Source of the DNA: Candidatus Kaiserbacteria bacterium
Lineage (GTDB): Bacteria > Patescibacteriota > Minisyncoccia > Phycocordibacterales > UBA2100
Direction of reading: 5' to 3'
DNA: 44,639 nucleotides
Assembly (NCBI GenBank): GCA_023267655.1
Contig: JAHFMV010000009.1
Location: forward strand, 1-44,639
In this document: piece by piece, positions 34,099 through 41,613 of the stretch
Layout: the number at the start of each line of letters is the position of its first letter
How positions within the stretch are numbered: position 1 is the stretch's first letter
Notes under the pieces: model-generated
What the model was told of the DNA's origin: nothing
What the model saw: only the letters and a program-made list of their open reading frames with translations
Databases searched by the model: none
Translations under genes and position numbers: made by a program

Positions 34099-34841
34099 AT
34101 CACTTCAAGTGTACTCGGTGTTTCGAGGAAAAAAGGCGTAATGCGATTGCGGAATTCGTGCGAGTCTTTCGAGATGACGAATTTCAACATACCACCGCCC
34201 GCGCAGTCGAAACGCTGTACCCCTTCTTCTGCAACGGCATCTGCAGGGTCAAGGAGCGGCGCACTGCCCAACAGTGCTCGTACTTCTTTCTCAATGATAT
34301 CGCGAACGAGCGGATAATGCGTGCAGCCGAGGAGAATTTTGTCATACGAATTCCCTTTCCGAGTCTCGAGCGCGTCGCGCACGATTTGCGCGATGGCCTC
34401 TTTCGATTTCCCTTCCTCAATGGCAGTTGCAAGATTCGGCACCGGCAATTCATCGAAAGCGACGATAGACCACAGCGCTTCGCGATAGATGCCGCTATCG
34501 ACCGTCGCTTGTGTCGCGAGCAAGAGCACTCGCTCTCCCGCGTACTTCCGCATCATGCGCGCAGCCGGCCGCGTCATCTCGATCAGGCGGTCGTGTCCGG
34601 CAGCGCCGGCGAGAATTGAGAATGAAATGCTGTTGCAGGCCGCGATAATTTCTGTCGCGCCGCGTGCTGCAAGCTCCTGCATACCGCGAGCAACGAACGC
34701 GGCGAGTTCATTCGGTGACTTCGAGCCATACGGCGCATTTCCGATATCGCCGAAATAGACGACATCCGCTTTTGGAGCCTTTTTTCGCAGCGCCGAAAGT
34801 ACCGAAAGCCCGCCCGATCCGGAATCAAAAATCCCTATCAT
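34095..34841 (-). CDS. murI: Glutamate racemase
   Basis: MurI makes D-glutamate for MurD, the next gene. 248 residues: MIGIFDSGSGGLSVLSALR, YFGDIGNAPYGSKS, the first catalytic cysteine in AACNSIS (usually ACNTA), and the second in LLGCTHYPLV. Start ATG 34841 fits the family N-terminus; the track start at 34853 is a TTG. Last 4 bp overlap murD. Confidence 0.93.
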   Translation of the reverse strand: MIGIFDSGSGGLSVLSALRKKAPKADVVYFGDIGNAPYGSKSPNELAAFVARGMQELAARGATEIIAACNSISFSILAGAAGHDRLIEMTRPAARMMRKYAGERVLLLATQATVDSGIYREALWSIVAFDELPVPNLATAIEEGKSKEAIAQIVRDALETRKGNSYDKILLGCTHYPLVRDIIEKEVRALLGSAPLLDPADAVAEEGVQRFDCAGGGMLKFVISKDSHEFRNRITPFFLETPSTLEVI

Positions 34842-34868
34842 CTCCCCATTCAAGCACAGAAATACGTC

Positions 34869-35309
34869 TTAAAATAGTTTTTCGCCGTGCGCCTTCCAAC
34901 GAGTATACAGGTGATATCCCGCAGCAATATACGCGATAGCCGTGAGCGTAAACACCAGACGGCTGTGGTCAATCGACATGCCGATATTTTTGCTCAAGAG
35001 AGCCGTGAGGCCAAGATTGACGCCGGAGATTGTCATGACCAAAAACGCGATCATATCCTTCGTATTCTTTCGTCCAAAGAGCGTATGATTCGCGACATGC
35101 CAACGATACAACAAGTAGATCGCCGCGATACCGGAAATCACCCAACACACGAGAAGTCCGAGGCGCGCGATGCCGAAGAGCCCCGGAGGCGCGACGAGAT
35201 AAATCGGTGGGACACCGCCGATAAGGAGAGCTACAGCCGCAACTACTAAGCGCACTTCTGACCACAGGAAGCCGTACCGCTCGCGGTCATGAGTATTGTT
35301 AAGGTTCAT
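34869..35309 (-). CDS. Hypothetical four-helix membrane protein
   Basis: A 146-residue protein with four membrane helices (VRLVVAAVALLIGGVPPIYL, GLLVCWVISGIAAIYLLYRW, MIAFLVMTISGVNLGLTAL, VFTLTAIAYIAAGYHLY). Start ATG 35309 (MNLNNTHD) has CATACT 6 bp before it, so the mRNA is probably leaderless. The longer track ORF runs into the tRNA-Leu region on the opposite strand. No family recognised. Confidence 0.7.
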   Translation of the reverse strand: MNLNNTHDRERYGFLWSEVRLVVAAVALLIGGVPPIYLVAPPGLFGIARLGLLVCWVISGIAAIYLLYRWHVANHTLFGRKNTKDMIAFLVMTISGVNLGLTALLSKNIGMSIDHSRLVFTLTAIAYIAAGYHLYTRWKAHGEKLF

Positions 35310-35321
35310 GGCGCAAGTATG
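35310..35321 (-). promoter_or_regulatory. -10 box of a leaderless promoter (four-helix protein)
   Basis: CATACT on the minus strand, 6 bp before ATG 35309, so transcription should begin at the start codon. Confidence 0.5.
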
Positions 35322-35381
35322 ACAGGCTTTTCCCGCGGGTAGATTGCGCTTTGGGTGGGCTGTGGATAGTATTGGTTTCTC

Positions 35382-35462
35382 GGGCGCGTGGTGGAACAGT
35401 ATACACGTACGCTTCAGAAGCGTATTCCGCAAGGATTGGGAGTGCGAATCTCCCCGCGCCCA
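35382..35462 (+). tRNA. trnL: tRNA-Leu (CAG)
   Basis: An 81-base tRNA. Acceptor GGGCGCG/CGCGCCC, anticodon loop TTCAGAA (anticodon CAG, reads CUG), a long variable arm (TTCCGCAAGGATT) as in class II tRNAs, and T stem GGGAG/CTCCC. Discriminator A; CCA is not encoded. TAGTAT about 10 bp upstream could be the -10 box. It converges with murA on the other strand with no gap. Confidence 0.93.
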
Positions 35463-36764
35463 CTATTCAATCGCTTCAATATCGGCGCCTAATGTTTTAA
35501 GACGCTCATGGAGGCGCTCATAGCCGCGATTAATCGGATACACATCACGAAGAATGCTCTCGCCTTCGGCGGCAAGCATGCCGATAAGGAGAAGGGTTGC
35601 GGGGCGCAGAGCGGGCGGCGTTTCGATATCCGCAGCATGCAATTTCGTCGGACCTTCAACTTCGACACGATGCTGATCGATGCGCGTTACTTTCGCGCCG
35701 AGCTTGTTCATTTCCAAATAATATTGCGGCCGCACTTCGTAGACCCAATCGTGGATAAGCGTTTTTCCTTTTGCCTGCGTCGCAATCGGTACGAAATACG
35801 GTAAGTTGTCGATGTTGATGCCAGGGTACGGACGCGGCGCGATTTTCTCCGGCGGCTCGATGAGATCGCCGCCAAGTAATTCAAGGTCAACTAATTTGGT
35901 GAGTCCGTTTTCCGCTATGTATTCTTTGGAGCGATTATAGCGGAAGCCCATGCTATCGAGTGTTGCGAGTTCGAGTTCGAGAAAATCAATCGGGCAGCGC
36001 TTCACGGAAAACTTTGAATGTGTCGTCGCGGCGAGTGAAATAAAAAACATGCTCTCGATCGGATCTTCGCTCGGATACGCCGTGATATCGGCATCCACGG
36101 ATGAAACACCGTGTACCACGAACGTTGTGGTGCCGATGCCTTCTATTTTCACGCCGCATTGCTGCAAAAAAACACACAAATCCTGCACCATATAATTCGC
36201 ACTTGCGAATTTAATCGTCGTAACTTTCGGCATCAGCGCCGCGGCCATGAGCGCATTTTCTGTTCCTGTGTCGCTCGCTTCATACATCACAATATTCGCT
36301 GCGTGGCGATTGGACGCCTCGACGCTGTACATGCCTTCGTTCTCGCTTTCGCCGATATGAATTCCCAATTTCGAGAGCGCATCAATGTGCGGCATCATCG
36401 TTCGTCCGCCGAGTTTGCAACCACCGGGGAGCGGCAATTCGAACGAATCATAGCAGTGCGCGAGTGGCGCGGTAAGAAGAATGATGGAGCGTACTTTCCC
36501 TGCCGCAACTTTGTCGATCGTATCGAGCGTGAATTCTTCGGGCGGTTTGATGACCACGTCGCCGCCGACCCATTCCACCGATACGCCGATTGATTTGAGG
36601 ATTTCGATCACGCGATTCACCTCTTCGATATGCGGCATTTTCTTCAATGTCGTCGTGCCCTTATTCAGAAGCGACGCAGCCAAAAGCACCACCGCCGCGT
36701 TCTTAGAAATGTTCGTTGTCACCTCTCCCGAGAGGGTCTTTCCGCCGGTTACTTTGTAATTCAT
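35463..36764 (-). CDS. murA: UDP-N-acetylglucosamine 1-carboxyvinyltransferase
   Basis: MurA transfers enolpyruvate from PEP to UDP-GlcNAc, the first committed step of peptidoglycan synthesis. 433 residues, two-domain EPSP-synthase fold: MNYKVTGGKTLSGEVTTNIS KNAAV at the N-terminus, the active cysteine in LPGGCKLGGRTM (family PGGCxIG), then ITAYPSEDPIESMFFISLAA. Fosfomycin-target Cys is present. Start ATG 36764 fits; the track start at 36809 is in a repeat. Its end abuts tRNA-Leu. Confidence 0.92.
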   Translation of the reverse strand: MNYKVTGGKTLSGEVTTNISKNAAVVLLAASLLNKGTTTLKKMPHIEEVNRVIEILKSIGVSVEWVGGDVVIKPPEEFTLDTIDKVAAGKVRSIILLTAPLAHCYDSFELPLPGGCKLGGRTMMPHIDALSKLGIHIGESENEGMYSVEASNRHAANIVMYEASDTGTENALMAAALMPKVTTIKFASANYMVQDLCVFLQQCGVKIEGIGTTTFVVHGVSSVDADITAYPSEDPIESMFFISLAATTHSKFSVKRCPIDFLELELATLDSMGFRYNRSKEYIAENGLTKLVDLELLGGDLIEPPEKIAPRPYPGINIDNLPYFVPIATQAKGKTLIHDWVYEVRPQYYLEMNKLGAKVTRIDQHRVEVEGPTKLHAADIETPPALRPATLLLIGMLAAEGESILRDVYPINRGYERLHERLKTLGADIEAIE

Positions 36765-36769
36765 ATAAA

Positions 36770-36801
36770 TAGCCACTAGCCAATAGGGTTTAGGGTATAG
36801 G
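36770..36801. repeat. Third copy of the TAGCCACTAG repeat
   Basis: TAGCCACTAGCCAATAGGG followed by TTTAGGGTATAGG, the same words as the inverted repeat at 29588-29677. It fills the gap between murA and the MFS gene and overlaps the murA promoter region. Confidence 0.65.
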
Positions 36802-36816
36802 AAATTCAATACACCG

Positions 36817-37383
36817 CTATCTTCCTTTGATCCAAAGGATCCGCGCCTGGTAGAGAGCCGCGATCGTTTGGGTGACCCCCATCATAGCGAAAAGCGCGGT
36901 AAAAGAATACCTCGTCACAATGAGGCCGCCGAGGACGATCCCGACCGCGTGGATCATGTTGCTCGCCCCCGCTTCGAGCCCCCAGGACGAAGCGCCCGCG
37001 CCCTTTTTGTTGTTATCGGAATAGAGTGAGAGCCATGTCGGAGAAGAGAGTGCCGTCGCGACACCGAGGCCGGCTTGAACCATAAAAAGGGTTGTTGGAG
37101 AGTGCACAAAGAGATACATGAACGTGAAAAACGCGTTCAGCGCGTAGCCACAGATCATGATCTTTTCCCTTCCCTGCCGCTTGGCAAACAGATCAGCGAT
37201 CCGTCCGACGAAAATCTGCAGGACTCCGGTCACCGCAAGAAAAATCGCCCACGCAGAAGTAATGTCGAGAATGTTCCCGCCAATCTGCCCGGCAAACACA
37301 GCGAGCAAGGGCCCAAACATCCCCTCGCCGAAGTACCACAAATTGGCACCCCAAAGTAAGTTCCGTTCCCTGGCGGAGAGCAT
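36817..37383 (-). CDS. Half-size MFS transporter-like protein
   Basis: A 188-residue membrane protein with about six helices, corresponding to one half of a 12-helix major facilitator (YFGEGMFGPLLAVFAGQIGG, LQIFVGRIADLFAKRQGREK with the MFS loop motif GRxADxxxRR, LFMVQAGLGVATALSSPTWL). It ends cleanly, with no second half nearby. Half-size MFS proteins recur in CPR and may act as dimers. TATAAT lies 7 bp before the ATG. Confidence 0.8.
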   Translation of the reverse strand: MLSARERNLLWGANLWYFGEGMFGPLLAVFAGQIGGNILDITSAWAIFLAVTGVLQIFVGRIADLFAKRQGREKIMICGYALNAFFTFMYLFVHSPTTLFMVQAGLGVATALSSPTWLSLYSDNNKKGAGASSWGLEAGASNMIHAVGIVLGGLIVTRYSFTALFAMMGVTQTIAALYQARILWIKGR

Positions 37384-37396
37384 GAACTTGATTATA
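37384..37396 (-). promoter_or_regulatory. -10 box of a leaderless promoter (MFS gene)
   Basis: A consensus TATAAT on the minus strand, 7 bp before ATG 37383, the best example of start codon at +1 in the window. Confidence 0.6.
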
Positions 37397-37499
37397 CCTC
37401 TTTGGTGGTCAGGAATAATTTATTTGCCGTCACAAATAAATTTTCCCGACCCGGACTCCGCCGTTTCGCCTGCTAGCGAAACATGCGTCCGTCTCGCAC

Positions 37500-37545
37500 T
37501 AACGCGAAAAAAGCTGGCGCAGGCCAGCTCTTTTCGTCGTTAGTG
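37500..37545 (-). terminator. Terminator hairpin after tRNA-Ile
   Basis: AGCTGGC-GCAG-GCCAGCT stem inside a longer arm (ACTAACG...CGTTAGT). On the minus strand it is followed by TTTTTTCG, a good intrinsic terminator for tRNA-Ile. Confidence 0.8.
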
Positions 37546-37615
37546 CGCGCAGTAGGGATTGCGCCTACGACCTTCCCCTTATCAGAGGGATGCTCTACTA
37601 CTGAGCTATACGCGC
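37544..37615 (-). tRNA. trnI: tRNA-Ile (GAT)
   Basis: A 72-base tRNA. Acceptor GCGCGTA/TGCGCGC, D stem GCTC/GAGC, anticodon loop CTGATAA (anticodon GAT, reads AUC), T stem GTAGG/CCTAC with loop CGCAATC. Discriminator A; CCA not encoded. TAACAT upstream may be the -10 box. It is followed directly by a strong terminator hairpin. Confidence 0.93.
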
Positions 37616-37662
37616 GTGGGGATATGTTAGCAAAAAAGCTTTATTTTTGCCACTAAAATGAA

Positions 37663-37693
37663 TCGCCGCCGAAGATTTTGCTTTGGCGGCGAC
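37663..37693 (-). terminator. Terminator hairpin after a small membrane protein gene
   Basis: TCGCCGCC/GGCGGCGA stem with an A/T-rich loop, followed on the minus strand by ATTCATTTT. It lies 17 bp past the stop of the gene at 37710. Confidence 0.6.
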
Positions 37694-37709
37694 GTTGTCA
37701 TGCCTGACC

Positions 37710-38006
37710 TTAATACCCAAGAGCAAGTAGGAGAAGCGAGACGGGAAACAAGATGAGCGACATGAGATAAATACGCGAAACAAAGAAGCCTGTCCAAGTC
37801 GGCTTCGTATGCTTGGCTTCCTGTATCGCATCCTCTTTTGCAAGTCGTCGCACCTCGGATAGCGACAACTTGCGCACTTGCGGGGTTTTCTCCTTTATCA
37901 ACTTCACGAGCGGCGGCCCTGAGGTAATGCTGTACCCAAAGGTACACACCAACGTTATGAGCCAAAACCACCAGTACGTTGCCACCAGTGCGCGAATCGC
38001 ATTCAT
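37710..38006 (-). CDS. Small two-helix membrane protein
   Basis: A 98-residue protein with helices ATYWWFWLITLVCTFGYSI and IYLMSLILFPVSLLLLALGY separated by a charged segment (EKTPQVRKLSLSEVRRLAKE). Start ATG 38006 preferred over 38072. AGGAAGG lies 9-15 bp before it. No family recognised. Confidence 0.65.
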   Translation of the reverse strand: MNAIRALVATYWWFWLITLVCTFGYSITSGPPLVKLIKEKTPQVRKLSLSEVRRLAKEDAIQEAKHTKPTWTGFFVSRIYLMSLILFPVSLLLLALGY

Positions 38007-38116
38007 GTGCGCTTCCTTCCTGTTGTTCAGCCGAGCGCAAAATACCACACCCGCAACAAAATACAAAGCCACTCAGAAGCTGGTGGGAGGGTGGAAGCGA
38101 CCCCGCTCTACCGAAG

Positions 38117-38236
38117 TTATTTCTTCTTATATCTCCCCGGCCAGCAGGTGGGACACGTCGGCGTCTTCGCGCTTTTGTAGAACTCGTGCCCGCGACTGCA
38201 GGTGACGAGTTTTCTTTTCGATATTTTCTTCGCCAT
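38117..38236 (-). CDS. Small zinc-ribbon protein
   Basis: A 39-residue protein below the track cutoff: MAKKISKRKLVTCSRGHEFY followed by KSAKTPTCPTCWPGRYKKK. The CxxxH and CxxC pairs can hold one zinc. Small RGHEFYK/CPxCW proteins of this type recur in bacteria; a function is not known to me. It begins 7 bp after the end of the broken VOC gene and may share its transcript. Confidence 0.6.
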   Translation of the reverse strand: MAKKISKRKLVTCSRGHEFYKSAKTPTCPTCWPGRYKKK

Positions 38237-38243
38237 ACGGCTT

Positions 38244-38725
38244 TTAGCCTTTTCGCGCAGCTTCGATGGCGGCCACATCAATTTTTTTCATTTTCATCAT
38301 CGCTTCGAACGCACGTTTTGCTTCGGCGCCACCGGCGGCCATAGCTTCGGTCAATACGCGCGGCGTAATTTGCCATGACACTCCCCACTTATCTTTGCAC
38401 CAGCCGCACATACTTTCCTTGCCGCCGTTCCCCACTATCGCGTTCCAGTATTTATCTGTTTCTGCTTGATCGTCTGTCGCGATCTGGAAAGAAAATGCCT
38501 CACTCTGCTTGAAGGCCGTGCCGCCGTTGATGGCGACACACGGAATGCCAATGACGGTGAACTCTACCGTAAGCGCATCGCCTCCTTGCCGTCTGGAAAA
38601 TCAGAAGGAGCTTTACGCACAGCAGTCACTTTGCTATCAGGAAACGTAGCGGCATAAAATTCCGCTGCAGCTTCCGCATCCTTCTCGTACCAAAGGCAAA
38701 CTATATTCTTGGGTTGTGTGTTCAT
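38244..38725 (-). pseudogene. VOC/PhnB-like protein gene broken by a frameshift
   Basis: Two frames together give a complete PhnB-like VOC protein (3-demethylubiquinone methyltransferase-like fold). First frame: NIVCLWYEKDAEAAAEFYAA to DFPDGKEA. Second frame: DALTVEFTVIGIPCVAINGG to CGWCKDKWGVSWQITPRVL and MKKIDVAAIEAARKG. The break is near 38580-38584, where AAGGAGGCGATG seems to have lost one G. A sequencing error in the G run is possible. Start ATG 38725 has TATACT 8 bp before it. Confidence 0.8.
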
Positions 38726-38739
38726 ATGCGGACAGTATA
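38726..38739 (-). promoter_or_regulatory. -10 box of a leaderless promoter (VOC gene)
   Basis: TATACT on the minus strand, 8 bp before ATG 38725. Confidence 0.5.
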
Positions 38740-38850
38740 GCAAATTCGGCAATTTTAAACGGGTTTGCGAGAGAAAATGTAAGATCTCACCTGATTAATC
38801 TCATGATTGATTCAATCCGATATTACTGATAGATTTCAAGTGCAAAAGCT

Positions 38851-39009
38851 ATGGTCTTCCTATATATCATCTTGGCAATATTCGGGCTTACAATTGCTTA
38901 TGTATATTTCGCTAAACCTCCCCAAAAAGGACGGCCTCTTACACCGTTACAACGATTTATGGGATTCTGGGTCCGCATAGTTTCAACAGTCATGTACTGG
39001 TTAGATTGA
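38851..39009 (+). CDS. Small membrane protein
   Basis: A 52-residue ORF below the track cutoff: MVFLYIILAIFGLTIAYVYF (one membrane helix), a basic Pro-rich loop KPPQKGRPLTPLQ and an aromatic end (WVRIVSTVMYWLD) that could be a second short helix. It is single and unrelated to its neighbours. No Shine-Dalgarno and no clear -10 at the start. Moderate support from the clean hydrophobic pattern. Confidence 0.5.
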   Translation: MVFLYIILAIFGLTIAYVYFAKPPQKGRPLTPLQRFMGFWVRIVSTVMYWLD

Positions 39010-39220
39010 AGCAATCGAGTAACTTTATATTTGACACTAAGCCGTGCAGTGTTTTCAAGTATGTTATGCACAGTTATATCAGTTGCGCTTTTGCGTGAGT
39101 AGCTCACAATTACGTTACGTACGAGTTGTACGTTGTACTTTAAATTAAAAATATTTCCCTGCTCGGTGTGTGGAAGCCCGGGCAATTTCAAAGGGGCACA
39201 GCGTTAGCAGTATCGTTAAC

Positions 39221-39367
39221 GACACCAAGAAAGATTTTGCACGGTGCTGGGGTGGATGGATAAAACCATCAATCCCAGCTTCCACTGGGATCAGGTAACA
39301 ATACGGGAACATCCCATTTGTTGTCTCATCCAGCGCTGTGCAAAGTTTTGCTTGGTGTTTTTGTTTA
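39221..39367 (+). ncRNA. Candidate structured RNA with a long closing stem
   Basis: CACCAAG pairs with CTTGGTG about 130 bases away, and TTTGCACGGTGCTGG pairs along 15 positions with CCAGCGCTGTGCAAA (two wobbles). Inside, ATCCCAG-CTTCCA-CTGGGAT forms a hairpin. The outer stem ends in GTTTTTGTTT, like an intrinsic terminator, favouring the plus strand. The shape, a long rod with internal bubbles, resembles 6S RNA in outline only. The region has no convincing ORF. Confidence 0.5.
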
Positions 39368-39414
39368 TCTCTACAAGTTTCTCTAGGAAATTTGTAGAGG
39401 TGTACAAACACCTC
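39368..39414. other. Two hairpins downstream of the candidate RNA
   Basis: CTCTACAA...TTGTAGAG, then AGGTGT-ACAA-ACACCT right after. They lie between the candidate RNA and the small plus-strand gene and may be terminators or leader structure. The 210 bases from 39010 to 39220 show nothing I can name. Confidence 0.45.
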
Positions 39415-39491
39415 TGAGCGTATTCTAGTTGTCCGCTGGTACGAATGTGCACTTACCAGAAGACATAATCTTTGACGTTCAAATCAAACAT

Positions 39492-39620
39492 ATGAGCTTT
39501 AAAATCGGGCGTGATGCTCGTACTGGCGAATTCACTACGGTGGAGGAGGCACGTGAGGAAAAAGACACTCATACAGTCGAGATCATCAATCTCCCAAAAC
39601 GAAAGAACCACTCCCGTTAA
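39492..39620 (+). CDS. Small conserved GRDARTG-type protein
   Basis: A 42-residue protein: MSFKIGRDARTGEFTTVEEA then REEKDTHTVEIINLPKRKNHSR. It matches the widespread short protein type GRDAxTGxFxxVxxA...TVVETI, seen near toxin-antitoxin and mobile loci; function unknown. The track start is a TTG at 39429. ATG 39492 is chosen as it begins the recognisable part; an upstream start would add about 21 residues. Followed by a terminator. Confidence 0.55.
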   Translation: MSFKIGRDARTGEFTTVEEAREEKDTHTVEIINLPKRKNHSR

Positions 39621-39663
39621 CACAGTGTGGTTCTAACGCGAAAGCTTATTAGCTTAATCAGGC

Positions 39664-39687
39664 AAACCCTATACTAGATAGGGGTTT
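39664..39687 (+). terminator. Intrinsic terminator
   Basis: AAACCCTAT/ATAGGGGTTT stem with a 5-base loop followed by TTCC, 44 bp past the small gene's stop. Confidence 0.65.
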
Positions 39688-39795
39688 TCCTGTTGGGCAA
39701 TTATAGTGCTCTACTTGACTTGACCGCAAGCGGTGAAGCAAAGCGTAAGTTGATATCATCATATTGACACTGAACACTTGATGAAGTGTGAAGAA

Positions 39796-39884
39796 AACAA
39801 AAATCCCCGCTTTTGTCGGGGCGGTCTTTTGCTTTTCTGCGTCACACAAATTGATTCACACGCTTTCGCCTGCCCCGTAGCCAA
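39796..39884. repeat. Cassette-boundary repeat R0
   Basis: Hairpin CCCCG-CTTTTGT-CGGGG, then CTGCGTCACACAAATTGATT and CACACGCTTTCGCCTGCCCCG. The words after the hairpin match R1 nearly base for base. R0 lies before the first kinase-like gene. The 100 bases from 39690 to 39795 hold no gene. Confidence 0.7.
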
Positions 39885-39982
39885 CGCGAAGCGTTGTGGT
39901 ACTGGGGTTCCGTCCAAAATTGACCCACAACGACATTTAAGGTAGTTTTCTCGCAGACATCCGCGAGGAAAGGAACGCTGCT

Positions 39983-40543
39983 ATGTGGTGCATCTCACGA
40001 GGTACAAGCCGCATCGTTATTGCGATTCCTTCTCGAGGAATCGTAATCAAATGTGCGCGAGTACGGCGTTGGCCTATTAAGCTACTGTTCAAAGATGTGG
40101 TCGTGACGGGCAGAATGATGCTTCCGAGTTCCAGTCGAAAGACCAAGAAGCTGTATTTGGAATTTGTCGGTTCGGCTATCAACCGAGCGTTCATCCAGTT
40201 TTTCCAAGGATTTACGTCAAATTGGAGAGAGTGGGCTTACTATAAACGAGTGAACCCACGACATCGATCTTTCCTGCAACCAACGTACTTCTCATTGCTC
40301 GGCATTCTCAATATCCAAAAGTTTGGAGAACCGGTAGATACAACACGAGGTGAAGAACTGTATCATCGATTCTTCAAGGTTGCGGGTCAGGCACTCATTC
40401 ACGATGGTCATCATTGGACGTTTGCACGGAATTTTCATTTGGCGCCCGATGGACCAAAGATTCTTGATTACGGTAGCGTAGCGACGCAGAAAATCATTGA
40501 CGAGTACGGAGCTGCTCTTTTTGCAAATTCACAAAGCAAATGA
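39983..40543 (+). CDS. Kinase-like protein, copy A
   Basis: A 186-residue protein, close paralogue of the gene at 40806. The N-terminal strand pair RIVIAIPSRGIVIKCAR resembles the kinase VAIK lysine motif, and DGHHWTFARNFHLAPDGPKI then LDYG resembles a kinase catalytic loop (N) with DYG for DFG. The catalytic HxD aspartate is not evident, so it could be a pseudokinase. The kinase reading is inference. AGGAAAGGA lies 8 bp before the ATG. A terminator follows. Confidence 0.7.
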   Translation: MWCISRGTSRIVIAIPSRGIVIKCARVRRWPIKLLFKDVVVTGRMMLPSSSRKTKKLYLEFVGSAINRAFIQFFQGFTSNWREWAYYKRVNPRHRSFLQPTYFSLLGILNIQKFGEPVDTTRGEELYHRFFKVAGQALIHDGHHWTFARNFHLAPDGPKILDYGSVATQKIIDEYGAALFANSQSK

Positions 40544-40575
40544 AAACGGCGCGACCACTTTCGGTCGCGCCGTTT
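40544..40575 (+). terminator. Terminator of kinase-like copy A
   Basis: AAACGGCGCGACC/GGTCGCGCCGTTT stem, 13 bp, followed by CCCTTTTT. The same hairpin follows copy B. Confidence 0.85.
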
Positions 40576-40582
40576 CCCTTTT

Positions 40583-40666
40583 TACAAACACAAAACCACC
40601 CTTTCGGGCGTTTGTGTTAAAAATTCTGCGTCACACAAATTGATTCACACTCTTTTGCCTGCCCCG
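40583..40666. repeat. Cassette-boundary repeat R1
   Basis: Hairpin AACACAAA...TTTGTGTT with CCC-TTTC-GGG tip, then TTCTGCGTCACACAAATTGA and TTCACACTCTTTTGCCTG. Related blocks lie at R0, R2 and R3. The following 140 bases lead into copy B and are partly shared with the leader of copy A (TACTGGGGTTCCGTC). Confidence 0.8.
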
Positions 40667-40805
40667 CCGTGCCCCGTTGGAAGCCCTGCTTTCCGACTGG
40701 GGTGGCCAGCTTTGCTGTGGTACTGGGGTTCCGTCTAAAATTGACCTCAGTCTACATTTAAGGTAGGTTTCCGGCAGTGTATTGATCGAGGAAAGGAACC
40801 CGATA

Positions 40806-41366
40806 ATGTGGCATATCTCCAAGGGAAGAAGCCGCACGGTTGTTGCGATCCCTTCCTTGGGAATTGCGATCAAGTGCGCGCGCATTCAGAAAAGACCATT
40901 TGAAGGATTCTGTGCCGATTTGGACTTTGCATATCGCGAAATGTTTCCGAATCCTGATCCTAAAGTCAGAAAGATCTTCTGGGAAGTTGTACGCGCAAGC
41001 GCTCATCGAGCTTTTACTGCTTTCTTCGAGGGCTTCGTAAGCAACTGGAGAGAGCGAGCGTATTACAAACACGCGAACGCATTGCATCGGCCTTTTCTAC
41101 AGCCGACGTATTTCTCGCTCTTTGGTTTATTCAATGTCCAAAAGTTTGGAGAGCCTATTGATGAGGCTCGAAGCGACGAGATGTATCGCCTATTTCACGC
41201 CGTAGCTGGCGCAGCGCTCATTCGCGACGGTCACCATTGGACTTTCGCAAATAACTTTCACCTAGCTCCTGATGGACTTAAGATTCTCGACTACGGCAAC
41301 GTAGCAACGCAGAAAATTATTGAGGAGTATGGCGCTGCTCTTTTTGCAGGTTTGCAAAGCAAATAA
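40806..41366 (+). CDS. Kinase-like protein, copy B
   Basis: A 186-residue paralogue of the gene at 39983; most of the second half is near-identical (QPTYFSL, QKFGEP, DGHHWTFA, LAPDG, KILDYG, VATQKIIEEYGAALFA). The first half differs more. Start ATG 40806 (MWHISKGRSR) matches copy A; the track start at 40782 lies upstream. GAGGAAAGGA precedes it. Same kinase-like features as copy A (GIAIKCAR, LDYG). Confidence 0.72.
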   Translation: MWHISKGRSRTVVAIPSLGIAIKCARIQKRPFEGFCADLDFAYREMFPNPDPKVRKIFWEVVRASAHRAFTAFFEGFVSNWRERAYYKHANALHRPFLQPTYFSLFGLFNVQKFGEPIDEARSDEMYRLFHAVAGAALIRDGHHWTFANNFHLAPDGLKILDYGNVATQKIIEEYGAALFAGLQSK

Positions 41367-41368
41367 AG

Positions 41369-41397
41369 ACGGCGCGACCACTTTCGGTCGCGCCGTT
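41369..41397 (+). terminator. Terminator of kinase-like copy B
   Basis: GACGGCGCGACC/GGTCGCGCCGTT stem followed by CTCTTTTT, same as the one after copy A. Confidence 0.85.
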
Positions 41398-41404
41398 CTC
41401 TTTT

Positions 41405-41465
41405 TACAAACACAAAACCACCCTTTCGGGCATTTGTGTTTAAAATTTTGCGTCACACACAGTAA
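41405..41465. repeat. Cassette-boundary repeat R2
   Basis: The ACACAAAACCACCCTTTCGG hairpin again, then TTTTGCGTCACACA. After it comes TTTTTTGTTCCGTTCA, shared with R3 rather than R1. The 115 bases to the toxin-antitoxin promoter contain an ACCAAAG/CTTTGGT hairpin only. Confidence 0.75.
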
Positions 41466-41579
41466 AACTAACTGTGATCTGCACTTTTTTGTTCCGTTCA
41501 TTAACCCGCGGTCTTTCCCAAACCAAAGCGAGGCTTTGGTCGGACGAACATCTCCATGCAGATTTTTTAGTCCCAGCGC

Positions 41580-41613
41580 TTGACAAAATTCGTACCAAAA
41601 GTAGTATACTGGT
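41580..41613 (+). promoter_or_regulatory. Leaderless promoter and operator of the toxin-antitoxin pair
   Basis: TTGACA at 41580-41585 and TAGTAT/TATACT at 41602-41610, with the ATG at 41614: transcription begins at the start codon. An inverted repeat (TACCA...TGGTA) around the palindrome AGTATACT overlaps the -10 and fits autorepression by the antitoxin. Confidence 0.65.

Noticed and set aside
39145-39411. 88-residue minus-strand ORF
   Set aside because: It lies across the candidate structured RNA and its hairpins; the composition does not look like protein.
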